DNA of 64,000 nucleotides from Colletes latitarsis (Eukaryota > Arthropoda > Insecta > Hymenoptera > Colletidae): contig NC_135136.1 in the NCBI RefSeq assembly GCF_051014445.1, forward strand, positions 10,744,001 through 10,808,000. Reading direction: 5' to 3'. Made by a program: the position numbers and the translations under genes. Below the pieces are notes generated by a model. The model was given only the letters and a program-made list of their open reading frames with translations. It did no database searches and was not told the origin of the DNA. Shown one piece after another: positions 48,291 through 62,162 of the stretch. Numbering within the stretch: position 1 is the stretch's first letter; every line of letters begins with the position of its first letter.

Positions 48291-51277
48291 CGATTAATAG
48301 TTTGGAGGATAACGCTGGTTACGTTTGTGTTAGTTCTGGTATTAGCAATCATCTGGCTCGTACTTTCGCGTTTTTCGCATACTTGTTGGGCAGATCCTGG
48401 CTTCCTTCTGGCTGGGACCACGTAGTAATGTGGTACCACACTGAAACTGTCAATTAAACCTGGTTTCGAATAATATTTTAGAGGATAACGCCGGTTATTT
48501 CTGGGTTAGGTCTGGTATTTGCCCTCATCTGGCTCATACTTTCGCAATTTTCATGTACTTGTTGGCCAGATCTCGGGTGTTTTGTGGCTTGGACCCCGTC
48601 GTAATGTGATTCCACATCGAAACAGTCAATTAAACCTGGTTGCGATTAATATTTTAGAGGTTAACGCCGGTTATGTCTCACTTAGGTTTGGGATTTGCAA
48701 TCATCTGGCTCGTACTTTCGCATTTCTCGCATACTTTCTGGCCAGATCCTGGCCTTTTTCTGGCTTGGACCACGTAGTAATGTGGTACCACACCGAAACA
48801 GTCAATTAACCCTGGTTGCGAATAATATTTTAGAGGATAACGCTGGTTATGTCTGGGTTAGTTCCGGTATTTGCAATCTTCTGGCACATACTTTCGCATT
48901 TTTCGCATACCTGTTATTCAGATCCTGGCCTTTTTCTGGCTTGGACCACGTAGTAATGTGGTACCACACCGAAACAGTCAATTAACCCTGGTTGCGGATA
49001 ATATTTTAGAGGATAACGCTGGTTATGTCTGGGTTAGTTCCGGTATTTGCAATCTTCTGGCTCATACTTTCTCGTTTTTCGCATACTTGTTGGGCAGATC
49101 CTGGCTTCCTTCTGGCATGGACCACGTAGTAATGTGGTACCACACTGAAACTGTCAATTAAACCTGGTTTCGAATAATATTTTAGAGGATAACGCCGGTT
49201 ATGTCTGGGTTAGGTCTGGTATTTGCCCTCATCTGGCTCATACTTTCGCAATTTTCATGTACTTGTTGGCCAGATCTCGGGTGTTTTGTGGCTTGGACCC
49301 CTTCGTAATGTGGTCCCACATCGAAACAGTCAATTAAACCTGGTTGCGATTAATATTTTGGAGGATAACGCTGGTTATGTTTGGGTTAGTTCTGGTATTT
49401 GCAATCATCAGGCACATACTTTCGCATTTTTCGCATACTTGTTGGCCAGATCCTGGGATATTTCTGGTTTGCATCACGTAGTAATGCGGTACCACACCGA
49501 AACAGTCAAACAAACCCTGGTTGCGATTAATATTTTAGAGGATAACGCCGGTTATGTCTCGGTTAGGTCTGGTATTTACAATCATCTGGCTCATACTTTC
49601 GCGTTTTTCGCATACTTGTTGGCCAGATCCTGGGTTTCTTCAGGTTTGGATCCCGTAGTAATGTGGTTCCACACCGAAACGGTCAATTAAACCTGGTTGC
49701 GATTAATATTTTGGAGGATAACGCTGGTTACGCTTGGGTCAGTTCTGGTATTTGCAATCGCCAGGCACATACTTTCGCATTTTTCGCATAATTGTTGGCC
49801 AGATCCTGGGATATTTCTGGTTTGGATCACGAAGTAATGTGGTACCACACTGTCAATAAAAGCTGGTTCCGATTAGTATTTTAGAGGATATCGCTGGTTA
49901 TGTCTGGGTTAGTTCTGGTATTTGCTATCATCTGGCACATACTTTCGCGTTTTTCGCATACTTGTTGGCCAGATCCTGGGCTTTTTCTGGTGTGGATCAC
50001 GTAGTAATGTGGTACCACACTGAAACAGTCAGTAGAAGCTGGTTCCGATAAGTATTTTACAGGATAACGCTGGTTATGTCTGGGTTAGTTCTGGTATTTG
50101 CCATCATCTGGCACATACCTTCGAGTTTTTCGCATACTTGTTGGCCTGGTCCTGGGCTTTTTCTGGTTTGGATCACGTAGTAATGTGGTACCACACTAAA
50201 AGAGTCAATTAAACCTGGTTGCGATTAATATTTTAGAGGATACCGCCGGTTATGTCTCGGTTAGGTCTGGTATTTGCCCTCATTTGGCTCGAACTTTCGC
50301 ATTTTTCGCATACTTGATGGCCAGATCCTGGCCATTGTCTGGCTTGGAGCACGTAGTAAAGTGGTACCACACTGAAACAGTCAATTAAACCTGGGTCCGA
50401 TTAATATTTTAGATGATAACGCCGGTTATGTCTCGGTTAGGTCTGGTATTTGCCCTCATCTGGCTCGTACTTTCGCATTTTTCGCATACTTGTTGGCCAG
50501 ATCCTGGCTTTTTTCTGGTTTGGGTCACGTAGTAACGCGGTACCACACTGAAACAGTCAATTAAACCTGTGTCCGACTAATATTTTAGAGGATAACGCCG
50601 GTTATGTCTGGGTTAGGTCTGGTATTTGCCCTTATCTGGCTCGTACTTTCGCATTTTTCGCATACTTGTTGGCCAGATCCTGGCTTTTTTCTGGTTTGGA
50701 TCACGTAGTAACGCGGTACCACACCGAAACTGTCAATTAAACCTGGTTGCGATTACTATTTTGGAGGATAACGCCGGTTACGTCTGGGTTAGGTCTGGTA
50801 TTTGCACACATCTGGCTCGTACTTTCGCATTTTTCGCATACTTGTTGGCCAGATCCTGGGTTTCTTCAGGTTTGGATCCCTTAGTAATGTGGTTCCACAC
50901 CGAAACAGTCAATTAAAGCTGGTTCCGATTTGTATTTTAGAGGATAACGCTGGTTATGTCTGTGTTAGTTTTGGTATTTGCAATCATCTGGCTCATACTT
51001 TTGCGAATTACGCACACTTGTTGGCCAGATCCTGGGATATTTCTGGTTTGGATCACGTAGTAATGCGGTACCACACTGAAACAGTCAACTAAACCTTTTT
51101 GCGATTAATATTTTGGAGGATGACGCTGGTAATGTCTGGGTTAGTTCTGGTATTTGCAATCATCTGGCTCATTCTTTCTCGTTTTTCGCATACTTCTTGG
51201 GCAGATCCTGGGTTTTTTCTGGTTTGGATCACGTAGTAATGTGGTTCCACACCGAAACAGACAATTAAACCCGGTTG
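48291..51277 (+). repeat. 17-mer HOR, copy 1 (2,987 bp)
   Basis: Tandem with 51,278-54,264. The length is 15 x 176 plus one 170-bp and one 177-bp monomer. It matches the 23-mer unit except for six missing monomers: the junction ATTAATAGTTTGG at 51,280 joins points that lie 1,055 bp apart in the 23-mer arrangement (47,236 and 48,291). About ten differences between the copies were seen, such as GCCATTGTC/GCCTTTGTC near 50,332 and GGTAATGTC/GGTTATGTC near 51,132. Confidence 0.87.
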
Positions 51278-54264
51278 CGATTAATAGTTTGGAGGATAAC
51301 GCTGGTTACGTTTGTGTTAGTTCTGGTATTAGCAATCATCTGGCTCGTACTTTCGCGTTTTTCGCATACTTGTTGGGCAGATCCTGGCTTCCTTCTGGCT
51401 TGGACCACGTAGTAATGTGGTACCACACTGAAACTGTCAATTAAACCTGGTTTCGAATAATATTTTAGAGGATAACGCCGGTTATTTCTGGGTTAGGTCT
51501 GGTATTTGCCCTCATCTGGCTCATACTTTCGCAATTTTCATGTACTTGTTGGCCAGATCTCGGGTGTTTTGTGGCTTGGACCCCGTCGTAATGTGATTCC
51601 ACATCGAAACAGTCAATTAAACCTGGTTGCGATTAATATTTTAGAGGTTAACGCCGGTTATGTCTCACTTAGGTTTGGGATTTGCAATCATCTGGCTCGT
51701 ACTTTCGCATTTCTCGCATACTTTCTGGCCAGATCCTGGCCTTTTTCTGGCTTGGACCACGTAGTAATGTGGTACCACGCCGAAACAGTCAATTAACCCT
51801 GGTTGCGAATAATATTTTAGAGGATAACGCTGGTTATGTCTGGGTTAGTTCCGGTATTTGCAATCTTCTGGCACATACTTTCGCATTTTTCGCATACCTG
51901 TTATTCAGATCCTGGCCTTTTTCTGGCTTGGACCACGTAGTAATGTGGTACCACACCGAAACAGTCAATTAACCCTGGTTGCGGATAATATTTTAGAGGA
52001 TAACGCTGGTTATGTCTGGGTTAGTTCCGGTATTTGCAATCTTCTGGCTCATACTTTCTCGTTTTTCGCATACTTGTTGGGCAGATCCTGGCTTCCTTCT
52101 GGCATGGACCACGTAGTAATGTGGTACCACACTGAAACTGTCAATTAAACCTGGTTTCGAATAATATTTTAGAGGATAACGCCGGTTATGTCTGGGTTAG
52201 GTCTGGTATTTGCCCTCATCTGGCTCATACTTTCGCAATTTTCATGTACTTGTTGGCCAGATCTCGGGTGTTTTGTGGCTTGGACCCCTTCGTAATGTGG
52301 TCCCACATCGAAACAGTCAATTAAACCTGGTTGCGATTAATATTTTGGAGGATAACGCTGGTTATGTTTGGGTTAGTTCTGGTATTTGCAATCATCGGGC
52401 ACATACTTTCGCATTTTTCGCATACTTGTTGGCCAGATCCTGGGATATTTCTGGTTTGCATCACGTAGTAATGCGGTACCACACCGAAACAGTCAAACAA
52501 ACCCTGGTTGCGATTAATATTTTAGAGGATAACGCCAGTTATGTCTCGGTTAGGTCTGGTATTTACAATCATCTGGCTCATACTTTCGCGTTTTTCGCAT
52601 ACTTGTTGGCCAGATCCTGGGTTTCTTCAGGTTTGGATCCCGTAGTAATGTGGTTCCACACCGAAACGGTCAATTAAACCTGGTTGCGATTAATATTTTG
52701 GAGGATAACGCTGGTTACGCTTGGGTCAGTTCTGGTATTTGCAATCGCCAGGCACATACTTTCGCATTTTTCGCATAATTGTTGGCCAGATCCTGGGATA
52801 TTTCTGGTTTGGATCACGAAGTAATGTGGTACCACACTGTCAATAAAAGCTGGTTCCGATTAGTATTTTAGAGGATATCGCTGGTTATGTCTGGGTTAGT
52901 TCTGGTATTTGCTATCATCTGGCACATACTTTCGCGTTTTTCGCATACTTGTTGGCCAGATCCTGGGCTTTTTCTGGTGTGGATCACGTAGTAATGTGGT
53001 ACCACACTGAAACAGTCAGTAGAAGCTGGTTCCGATAAGTATTTTACAGGATAACGCTGGTTATGTCTGGGTTAGTTCTGGTATTTGCCATCATCTGGCA
53101 CATACCTTCGAGTTTTTCGCATACTTGTTGGCCTGGTCCTGGGCTTTTTCTGGTTTGGATCACGTAGTAATGTGGTACCACACTAAAAGAGTCAATTAAA
53201 CCTGGTTGCGATTAATATTTTAGAGGATACCGCCGGTTATGTCTCGGTTAGGTCTGGTATTTGCCCTCATCTGGCTCGAACTTTCGCATTTTTCGCATAC
53301 TTGATGGCCAGATCCTGGCCTTTGTCTGGCTTGGAGCACGTAGTAAAGTGGTACCACACTGAAACAGTCAATTAAACCTGGGTCCGATTAATATTTTAGA
53401 AGATAACGCCGGTTATGTCTCGGTTAGGTCTGGTATTTGCCCTCATCTGGCTCGTACTTTCGCATTTTTCGCATACTTGTTGGCCAGATCCTGGCTTTTT
53501 TCTGGTTTGGGTCACGTAGTAACGCGGTACCACACTGAAACAGTCAATTAAACCTGTGTCCGATTAATATTTTATAGGATAACGCCGGTTATGTCTGGGT
53601 TAGGTCTGGTATTTGCCCTTATCTGGCTCGTACTTTCGCATTTTTCGCATACTTGTTGGCCAGATCCTGGCTTTTTTCTGGTTTGGATCACGTAGTAACG
53701 CGGTACCACACCGAAACTGTCAATTAAACCTGGTTGCGATTACTATTTTGGAGGATAACGCCGGTTACGTCTGGGTTAGGTCTGGTATTTGCACACATCT
53801 GGCTCGTACTTTCGCATTTTTCGCATACTTGTTGGCCAGATCCTGGGTTTCTTCAGGTTTGGATCCCTTAGTAATGTGGTTCCACACCGAAACAGTCAAT
53901 TAAAGCTGGTTCCGATTTGTATTTTAGAGGATAACGCTGGTTATGTCTGTGTTAGTTTTGGTATTTGCAATCATCTGGCTCATACTTTTGCGAATTACGC
54001 ACACTTGTTGGCCAGATCCTGGGATATTTCTGGTTTGGATCACGTAGTAATGCGGTACCACACTGAAACAGTCAACTAAACCTTTTTGCGATTAATATTT
54101 TGGAGGATGACGCTGGTTATGTCTGGGTTAGTTCTGGTATTTGCAATCATCTGGCTCATTCTTTCTCGTTTTTCGCATACTTCTTGGGCAGATCCTGGGT
54201 TTTTTCTGGTTTGGATCACGTAGTAATGTGGTTCCACACCGAAACAGACAATTAAACCCGGTTG
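51278..54264 (+). repeat. 17-mer HOR, copy 2 (2,987 bp)
   Basis: Second copy of the 2,987-bp unit. The crossover is bracketed between 51,278 and 51,287: upstream GGTTGCG follows the copy-2 end, and the G of TTAATAG follows the copy-1 start (48,300). Private changes include CACGCCG near 51,777, CATCGGGCAC near 52,396 and TTATAGGAT near 53,573. Confidence 0.87.
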
Positions 54265-57018
54265 CGATTAATATTTTGGAGGATAACGCTGGTTATGCTT
54301 GGGTTAGTTCTGGTGTTTGCAATCGCCAGGCACATACTTTCGCATTTTTCGCATACTTGTTGGCCAGATCCTGGGATATTTCTGGTTTGGATCACGTAGT
54401 AATGCGGTACCACACCGAAACAGTCAATTAAAGCCGGTAGCGATTAATATTTTAGAGGATAACGCCGGTTATGTCTCGGTTAGGTCTGGGATATCCCCTC
54501 ATCTGGCTCGTACTTTCGCACTTTTCGCATACTTGTTGGCCAGATCCTGGCCTTTTTCCGGCTTGGACCAAGTAGTAATGTGGTGCCACACCGAAACAGT
54601 CAGTTATACCTGGTTGCGATTAATATTTTAGAGGATAACGCCGGTTATGTCTAGGTTAGGTCTGGTATTTGCAATTAACTGGCTTATACTTTCGCGTTTT
54701 TCGCATACTTGTTGGGCAGATCCCGGGTTTTTCCTGGTTTGGATCACGTAGTAATGTGGTACCACACCGAAACAGTCAATTAACCCTGGTTGCGAATAAT
54801 ATTTTAGAGGATAACGCTGGTTATGTCTTGGTTAGTTCCGGTATTTGCAATCTTCTGGCTCATACTTTCGCGTTTTTCGCATACTTGTTGGCCAGATCCT
54901 GGCCTTTTTCTGGCTTGGACCACGTAGTAATGCGGTACCACACCGAAACAGTCAATCAAACCTGGTTGCGATTAATATTTCAGAGGTTAACGCCGGTTAT
55001 GTCTCGGTTAGGTTTGGGATTTGCAATCATCTGGCTCGTACTTTCGCATTTCTCGCATACTTTTTGGCCAGATCCCGGCCTTTTTCTGGCTTGGACCACG
55101 TAGTAATGTGGTACCACACCGAAACAGTCAATTAACCCTGGTTGCGAATAATATTTTAGAGGATAACGCTGGTTATGTCTGGGTTAGTTCCGGTATTTGC
55201 AATCTTCTGGCTCATACTTTCGCGTTTTTCGCATACTTGTTGGGCAGATCCCGGGTTTTTTCTGGATTGGATCACGTAGTAATGTGGTGTCACACTGAAA
55301 CAGACAATAAAAGCTGGTTCCGATTAATAGTTTGGAGGATAACGCTGGTTACGTTTGTGTTAGTTCTGGTATTAGCAATCATCTGGCTCGTACTTTCGCG
55401 TTTTTCGCATACTTGTTGGGCAGATCCTGGCTTCCTTCTGGCTTGGACCACGTAGTAATGTGGTACCACACTGAAACTGTCAATTAAACCTGGTTTCGAA
55501 TAATATTTTAGAGGATAACGCCGGTTATTTCTGGGTTAGGTCTGGTATTTGCCCTCATCTGGCACATACTTTCGCAATTTTCATGTACTTGTTGGCCAGA
55601 TCTCGGGTGTTTTGTGGCTTGGACCCCGTCGTAATGTGATTCCACATCGAAACAGTCCATTAAACCTGGTTGCGATTAATATTTTAGAGGTTAACGCCGG
55701 TTATGTCTCTCTTAGGTTTGGGATTTGCAATCATCTGGCTCGTACTTTCGCATTTCTCGCATACTTTCTGGCCAGATCCTGGCCTTTTTCTGGCTTGGAC
55801 CACGTAGTAATGTGGTTCCACACCGAAACAGTCAATTAAACCTGGTTGCGATTAATATTTTGGAGGATAACGCTGGTTATGTTTGGGTTAGTTCTGGTAT
55901 TTACAATCATCTGGCTCATACTTTCGCGTTTTTCGCATACTTGTTGGCCAGATCCTGGCTTTTTTCTGGCTTGGATCCCGTAGTAATGTGGTTCCACACC
56001 GAAACAGTCAATTAAACCTGGGTCCGATTAATATTTTAGAGGATAACGCCGGTTATGTCTGGGTTAGGTCTGGTATTTGCCCTCATCTGGCTCGTACTTT
56101 CGCATTTTCCGCATACTTGTTGGCCAGATCCTGGCTTTTTTCTGGTTTGGATCACGTAGTAACGCGGTACCACACCGAAACAGTCAATTAAACCTGGTTG
56201 CGATTACTGTTTTGGAGGATAACGGCGGTTATGTCTGGGTTAGGTCTGGTATTTGCCCTCATCTAGCTCGTCCTTTCGCGTTTTTCGCATGGTTGCTGGC
56301 CAGATCCTGGGGTTTTTCTGGTTTGGATCCCGTAGTAATGTGGTACCAGACTGAAACAGTCAATAAAAGCTGGTTCCGATTAGTATTTTAGAGGATAACG
56401 CTGGTTATGTCTCTGTTAGTTCTGGTATTTGCAATCATCTGGCTCATACTTTCGCGTTTTTCGCATACTTGTTGGCCAGATCCTGGGTTTTTTCTGGTCT
56501 GGATCCCGTTGTAATGAGGTTCCACACCGAAACAGTAAATTAAACTGGTTGCGATTAATATTTTAGAGGATAACGCCCGTTATGTCTCGGGTAGGTCTGG
56601 GATTTGTCCTCATCTGGCTCGTACTTTCGCGTTTTTCGCATACTTGTTGGCCAGATCCTGGGCTTTTTCTGGTGTGGATCACGTAGTAATGTGGTACCAC
56701 ACTGAAACAGTCAGTAAAAGCTGGTTCCGATTAGTATTTTAGAGGATGACGATGGTTATGTCTGTGTCAGTTCTGGTATTTGCAATCATCTGGCTCATAG
56801 TTTCGCGTTTTTCGCACACTTGTTGGCCAGATCCTGGCCCTTTTCTGGTTTGGATCACGTACTAATGTGGTACCCCACTGAAACAGTCAATAGAAGCTGG
56901 TTCCGATACGTATTTTAGAGGATAACGCTGGTTATGTCTGGGTTAGTTCTGGTATTTGCTATCATCTGGCACATACTTTCGCGTTTTTCGCATACTTGTT
57001 GGCCAGATCCTGGGCTTT
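54265..57018 (+). repeat. Copy of 39,146-42,427 lacking three monomers
   Basis: The offset to the earlier block falls from 15,119 to 14,943 to 14,591 bp, losing exactly one and then two monomers. The shared right part includes rare forms CGCATGGTTGCTGGCC, GGTCTGGATCCCGTTG, a 1-bp-short linker GTAAATTAAACTGGTTGCG and GATGACGATGG. Similarity ends near 57,018, where the older block continues GGTTTGCATCACG and this one GGTGTGGATCACG. Confidence 0.8.
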
Positions 57019-57939
57019 TTCTGGTGTGGATCACGTAGTAATGTGGTTCCACACTGAAACAGTCAGTAGAAGCTAGTTCCGATAAGTATTTTAGAGGATA
57101 ACGCTGGTTATGCCTGGGTTAGTTCTGGTATTTGCCATCATCTGGCACATACCGTCGAGTTTTTCGCATACTTGTTGGCCTGATCCTGGGCTTTTTCTGG
57201 TTTGGATCACGTAGTAATGTGGTACCACACGGAAACAGTCAATTAAACCTGGGTCCGATTAATATTTTAGAGGATAACGCCCGTTATGTCTGGGTTAGGT
57301 CTGGTATGTGCCCTCATCTGGCTCGTACCTTCGCATTTTCCGCGTACTTGTTGGCCAGATCCTGGCCCTTTTCTGGTTTGGATCACGTAGTAATGTGGTA
57401 CCACACTGAAACAGTCAATAGAAGCTGGTTCCGATAAGTATTTTAGAGGATAACGCTGGTTATGTCTGGGTTAGTTCTGGTATTTGCTATCATCTGGCAC
57501 ATACTTTCGCGTTTTTCGCATACTTGTTGGCCAGATCCTGGGTTTTTTCTGGTCGGGATCCCGTTGTAATGAGGTTCCACACCGAAACAGTAAATTAAAC
57601 TGGTTGCGATTAATATTTTAGAGGATAACGCCCGTTATGTCTCGGGTAGGTCTGGGATTTGTCCTCATCTGTCTCGTACTTTCGCGTTTTTCGCATACTT
57701 GTTTGCCAGATCCTGGGCTTTTTCTGGTGTGGATCACGTAGTAATGTGGTACCACACTGAAACAGTCAGTAGAAGCTGGTTCCGATAATTATTTTAGAGG
57801 ATAACGCTGGTTATGTCTGGGTTAGTTCTGGTATTTGCTATCATCTGGCACATGCTTTTGCGTTTTTCGGATACTTGTTGGCCAGATCCTGGGCTTTTTC
57901 TGGTGTGGATCACGTAGTAATGTGGTACCACACTGAAAC

Positions 57940-59165
57940 AGTCAGTAAAAGCTGGTTCCGATTAGTATTTTAGAGGATAACGATGGTTATGTCTGTGTCA
58001 GTTCTAGTATTTGCAATATTCTGGCTCATAGTTTCGCGTTTTTCGCACACTTGTTGGCCAGATCCTCGCCCTCTTCTGGTTTGGATCACGTAGTAATGTG
58101 GTACCACACTGAAACAGTCAATAGAAGCTGGTTCCGATAAGTATTTTAGAGGATAACGCTGGTTATGTCTGGGTTAGTTCTGGTATTTGCTATCATCTGG
58201 TACATACTTTCGCGTTTTTCGCATACTTGTTGGCCAGATCCTGGGCTTTTTCTGGTGTGGATCACGTAGTAATGTGGTACCACAATGAAACAGTCAGTAG
58301 AAGCCGGTTCCGATAAGTATTTTAGAGGATAACGCTGGTTATGCCTGGGTTAGTTCTGGTATTTGCCATCATCTGGCACATACCTTCGAGTTTTTCGCAT
58401 ACTTGTTGGCCTGATCCTGGGCTTTTTCTGGTTTGGATCACGTAGTAATGTGGTACCACACGGAAACAGTCAATCAAACCTGGGTCCGAGTAATATTTTA
58501 GAGGATAACGCCGGTTATGTCTGGGTTAGGTCTGGTATGTGCCCTCATCTGGCTCGTACCTTCGCATTTTTCGCATACTTGTTGGCCAGATCCTGGCCTT
58601 TTTCTGGTTTGGATAACGTAGTAACGCGGTGCCACACCGAAACAGTCAATTAAACCTGGTTGCGATAACTATTTTGGAGTATAACGCCGGTTATGTCTGG
58701 GTTAGGTCTGGTATTTGCCCTCATCTGGCACGTACTTTCGCGTTTTTCGCATAGTTGTTGGCCATATCCTGGGATTTTCCTGGCTTGGATTTCGTAGTAA
58801 TGTGGTTCCACACCGAATGAGTCAATTAAACCTGGGTCCGATTAATATTTTAGAGGATAACGCCGGTTATGTCTCGGGTAGGTCTGGGATTTGCCGTCAT
58901 GTGGCTCGTACTTTCGCATTTTTCGCATACTTGTTGGCCAGATCCTGGGATTTTTCTGGCTTGGATCCCGTAGTAATGTGGTTCCACACAGAAACAGTCA
59001 ATTAAAGCTGGTTGCGATTAATATTTTAGAGGATAACGCAGGTTATATCTGGGTTAGGTCTGGTATTTGCCCTCATCTGGCTCGTACTTTCGCATTTTTC
59101 GCATACTTGTTGGCCAGATCCTGGGCTTTTTCTGGTTTGGATCACGTAGTAATGTGGTACCACAC
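57940..59165 (+). repeat. Block C copy 1 (24-mer spacing)
   Basis: Recurs at about 62,163-63,388. The offset is 4,223 bp at the left, 4,047 bp around 58,540-58,700 and 4,223 bp again at the right, so one monomer is missing and another added in the second copy. Markers are CATAGTTTCGCG, TCATCTGGTACATAC, GGATAACTATTTT-type junctions (TGCGATAACTATTTTGG), CATATCCTGGGATTTTCC and GCAGGTTATATCTGG. Confidence 0.75.
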
Positions 59166-59810
59166 TGAAACAGTCAATTAAACCTGGTTGCGATTAATAT
59201 TTTAGAGGATAACGCCGGTTATGTCTCGGGTAGGTCTGGAATTTGTCCACATCTGGCACGTACTTTCGCATTTTTCGCATTCTTTTTGGCCAGATCCTGG
59301 CCTTTTTCTGGCTTGGACCACGTAGTAAAGTGGTACCACACTGAAACAGTCAATTAAACCTGGGTCCGATTAATATTTTAGAGGATAACGCCGGTTATGT
59401 CTGGGTTAGGTCTGGTATTTGCCCCCATCTGGCTCGTACCTTCGCATTTTTCGCATACTTGTTGGACAGATCCTGGCCTTCTTCTGGCTTGGACCACGTA
59501 GCAAAGTGGTACCACACCGAAACAGTCAATTAAACCAGGTTCCGATTAATATTTTAGAGGATAACGCCGGTTATGTCTCGGGTAGGTCTGGAATTTGTCC
59601 ACATCTGGCTCGTACTTTCGCGTTTTCGCGTAGTTGTTGGCCAGATCCTGGGATTTTTCTGGTTTGGATCCCGTAGTAACGCGGTACCACACCGAAACAG
59701 TCAATTAAACCTAGTTGCGATTACTATTTTGGAGGATAACGCCGGTTATATCTGGGGTAGGTCTGGTATTTGCCCTTATCTGGCTCGTAACATTCGCGTT
59801 TTCGCATACT

Positions 59811-60340
59811 TGTTGGCCAGATCCTGGGTTTCTTCAGGTTTGGATCCCGTAGTAATGTGGTTCCACACCGAAACGGTCAATTAAACCTGGTTGCGATTAA
59901 TATTTTGGAGGATAACGCTGGTTATGCTTGGGTCAGTTCTGGTATTTGCAATCGCCAGGCACATACTTTCGCATTTTTCGCATAATTGTTGGCCAGATCC
60001 TGGGATATTTCTGGTTTGGATCACGTAGTAATGCGGTACCACACCGAAACAGTCAACTAAACCTTTTTGCGATTAATATTTTGGAGGATAACGCTGGTTA
60101 TGTCTGGGTTAGTTCTGGTATTTGCAACCATCTGGCTCATACTTTCTCGTTTTTCGCATACTTGTTGGGCAGATCCCGGGTTTTTTCTGGTTTGGATCAC
60201 GTAGTACTGTGGTATCACACTGAAACAGTTAATAAAAGCTGGTTCCGATTAATAGTTTGGAGGATAACGCTGGTTACGTTTGAGTTAGTTCTGGTATTAC
60301 CAATCATCTGGCTCGTACTTTCGCATTTTTCGCACACTTG
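59811..60340 (+). repeat. Long-range copy of a block at 31.2 and 45.1 kb
   Basis: Three monomers matching 31,161-31,690 and 45,049-45,578, with TTTCTTCAGGTTTGGATCCC, GGGTCAGTTCTGGTATTTGC, CGCATAATTGTTGGCC and GTAGTACTGTGGTATCAC in order. Its flanks belong to the 57-62 kb domain, so the block sits as an island. The distances are about 28.65 and 14.76 kb. Confidence 0.75.
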
Positions 60341-60399
60341 TTGGCCAGATCCTGGCCCTTTTCTGGTTTGGATCACGTACTAATGTGTTACCACAGTGA

Positions 60400-62159
60400 A
60401 ACAGTCAATAGAAGCTGGTTCCGATAAGTATTTTAGAGGATAACGCTGGTTATGTCTGGGTTAGTTCTGGTATTTCCTATCATCTGGCACATACTTTCGC
60501 GTTTTTCGCATACTTGTTGGCCAGATCCTGGGCTTTTTCTGGTGTGGATCACGTAGTAATGTGGTTCCACACTGAAACAGTCAGTAGAAGCTGGTTCCGA
60601 TAAGTATTTTAGAGGATAACGCTGGTTATGCCTGGGTTAGTTGTGGTATTTGCCATCATCTGGCACATACCTTCGAGTTTTTCGCATACTTGTTGGCCTG
60701 ATCCTGGGCTTTTTCTGGTTTGGATCACGTAGTAATGTGGTACCACACGGAAACAGTCAATTAAACCTGGGCCCGATTAATATTTTAGAGGATAACGCCG
60801 GTTATGTCTGGGTTAGGTCTGGTATGTGCCCTCATCTGGCACATACTTTCGCGTTTTTCGCATACTTGTTGGCCAGATCCTGGGCTTTTTCTGGTGTGGA
60901 TCACGTAGTAATGTGGTTCCACACTGAAACAGTCAGTAGAAGCTGGTTCCGATAAGTATTTTAGAGGATAACGCTGGTTATGCCTGGGTTAGTTCTGGTA
61001 TTTGCCATCATCTGGCACATACCTTCGAGTTTTTCGCATACTTGTTGGCCAGATCCTGGCCTTTTTCTGGTTTGGATCACGTAGTAATGTGGTACCACAC
61101 TGAAACAGTCAGTAAAAGCTGGATCCGATTAGTATTTTAGAGGATAACGATGGTTATGTCTGTGTCAGTTCCAGTATTTGCAATCTTCTGGCTCGTACTT
61201 TCGCGTTTTTCGCATACTTGTTTGCCAGATCCTGGGCTTTTTCTGGTGCGGATCACGTAGTAATGTGGTACCACACTGAAACAGTCAATAGAAGCTGGTT
61301 CCGATAAGTATTTTAGAGGATAACGCTGGTTATGTCTGGGTTAGTTCTGGTATTTGCTATCATCTGGCACATACTTTCGCGTTTTTCGCAGACTTGTTGG
61401 CCAGATCCTGGGCTTTTTCTGGTGTGGATCACGTAGTAATGTGGTACCACACTGAAACAGTCAGTAGAATCTGGTTCCGATAAGTATTTTAGAGGATAAC
61501 GCTGGTTATGCCTGGGTTAGTTCTGGAATTTGCCATCATCTGGCACATACCTTCGAGTTTTTCGCATACTTGTTGGCCAGATCCTGGCCTTTTTCTGGTT
61601 TGGATCACGTAGTAATGTGGTACCACACTGAAACAGTCAATAGAAGCTGGTTCCGATGAGTATTTTAGAGGATAACGCTGGTTATGTCTGGGTTAGTTCT
61701 GGTATTTGCTATCATCTGGCACATACTTTCGCGTTTTTCGCAGACTTGTTGGCCAGATCCTGGGCTTTTTCTGGTGCGGATCACGTAGTAATGTGGTACC
61801 ACACTGAAACAGTCAGTAGAAGCTGGTTCCGATAAGTATTTTAGAGGATAACGCTGGTTATGCCTGGGTTAGTTCTGGTATTTGCCATCATCTGGCACAT
61901 ACCTTCGAGTTTTTCGCATACTTGTTGGCCAGATCCTGGCCTTTTTCTGGTTTGGATCACGTAGTAATGTGGTACCACACAGAAACAGTCAGTAAAAGCT
62001 GGATCCGATTAGTATTTTAGAGGATAACGATGGTTATGTCTGTGTCAGTTCCAGTATTTGCAATCTTCTGGCTCGTACTTTCGCGTTTTTCGCATACTTG
62101 TTTGCCAGATCCTGGGCTTTTTCTGGTGCGGATCACGTAGTAATGTGGTACCACACTGA
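60400..62159 (+). repeat. 5-mer local tandem repeat (880 bp)
   Basis: 60,400-61,279 and 61,280-62,159 align at 880 bp, exactly five monomers. The right half is nearly identical, including GGATCCGATTAGTA, GTCAGTTCCAGTATTTGC, CTTGTTTGCCAG and GGTGCGGATCACG. About 60,690-60,830 is replaced by a different monomer relative to 61,570-61,710, so one unit has been altered by exchange or conversion. Confidence 0.75.
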
Positions 62160-62162
62160 AAC

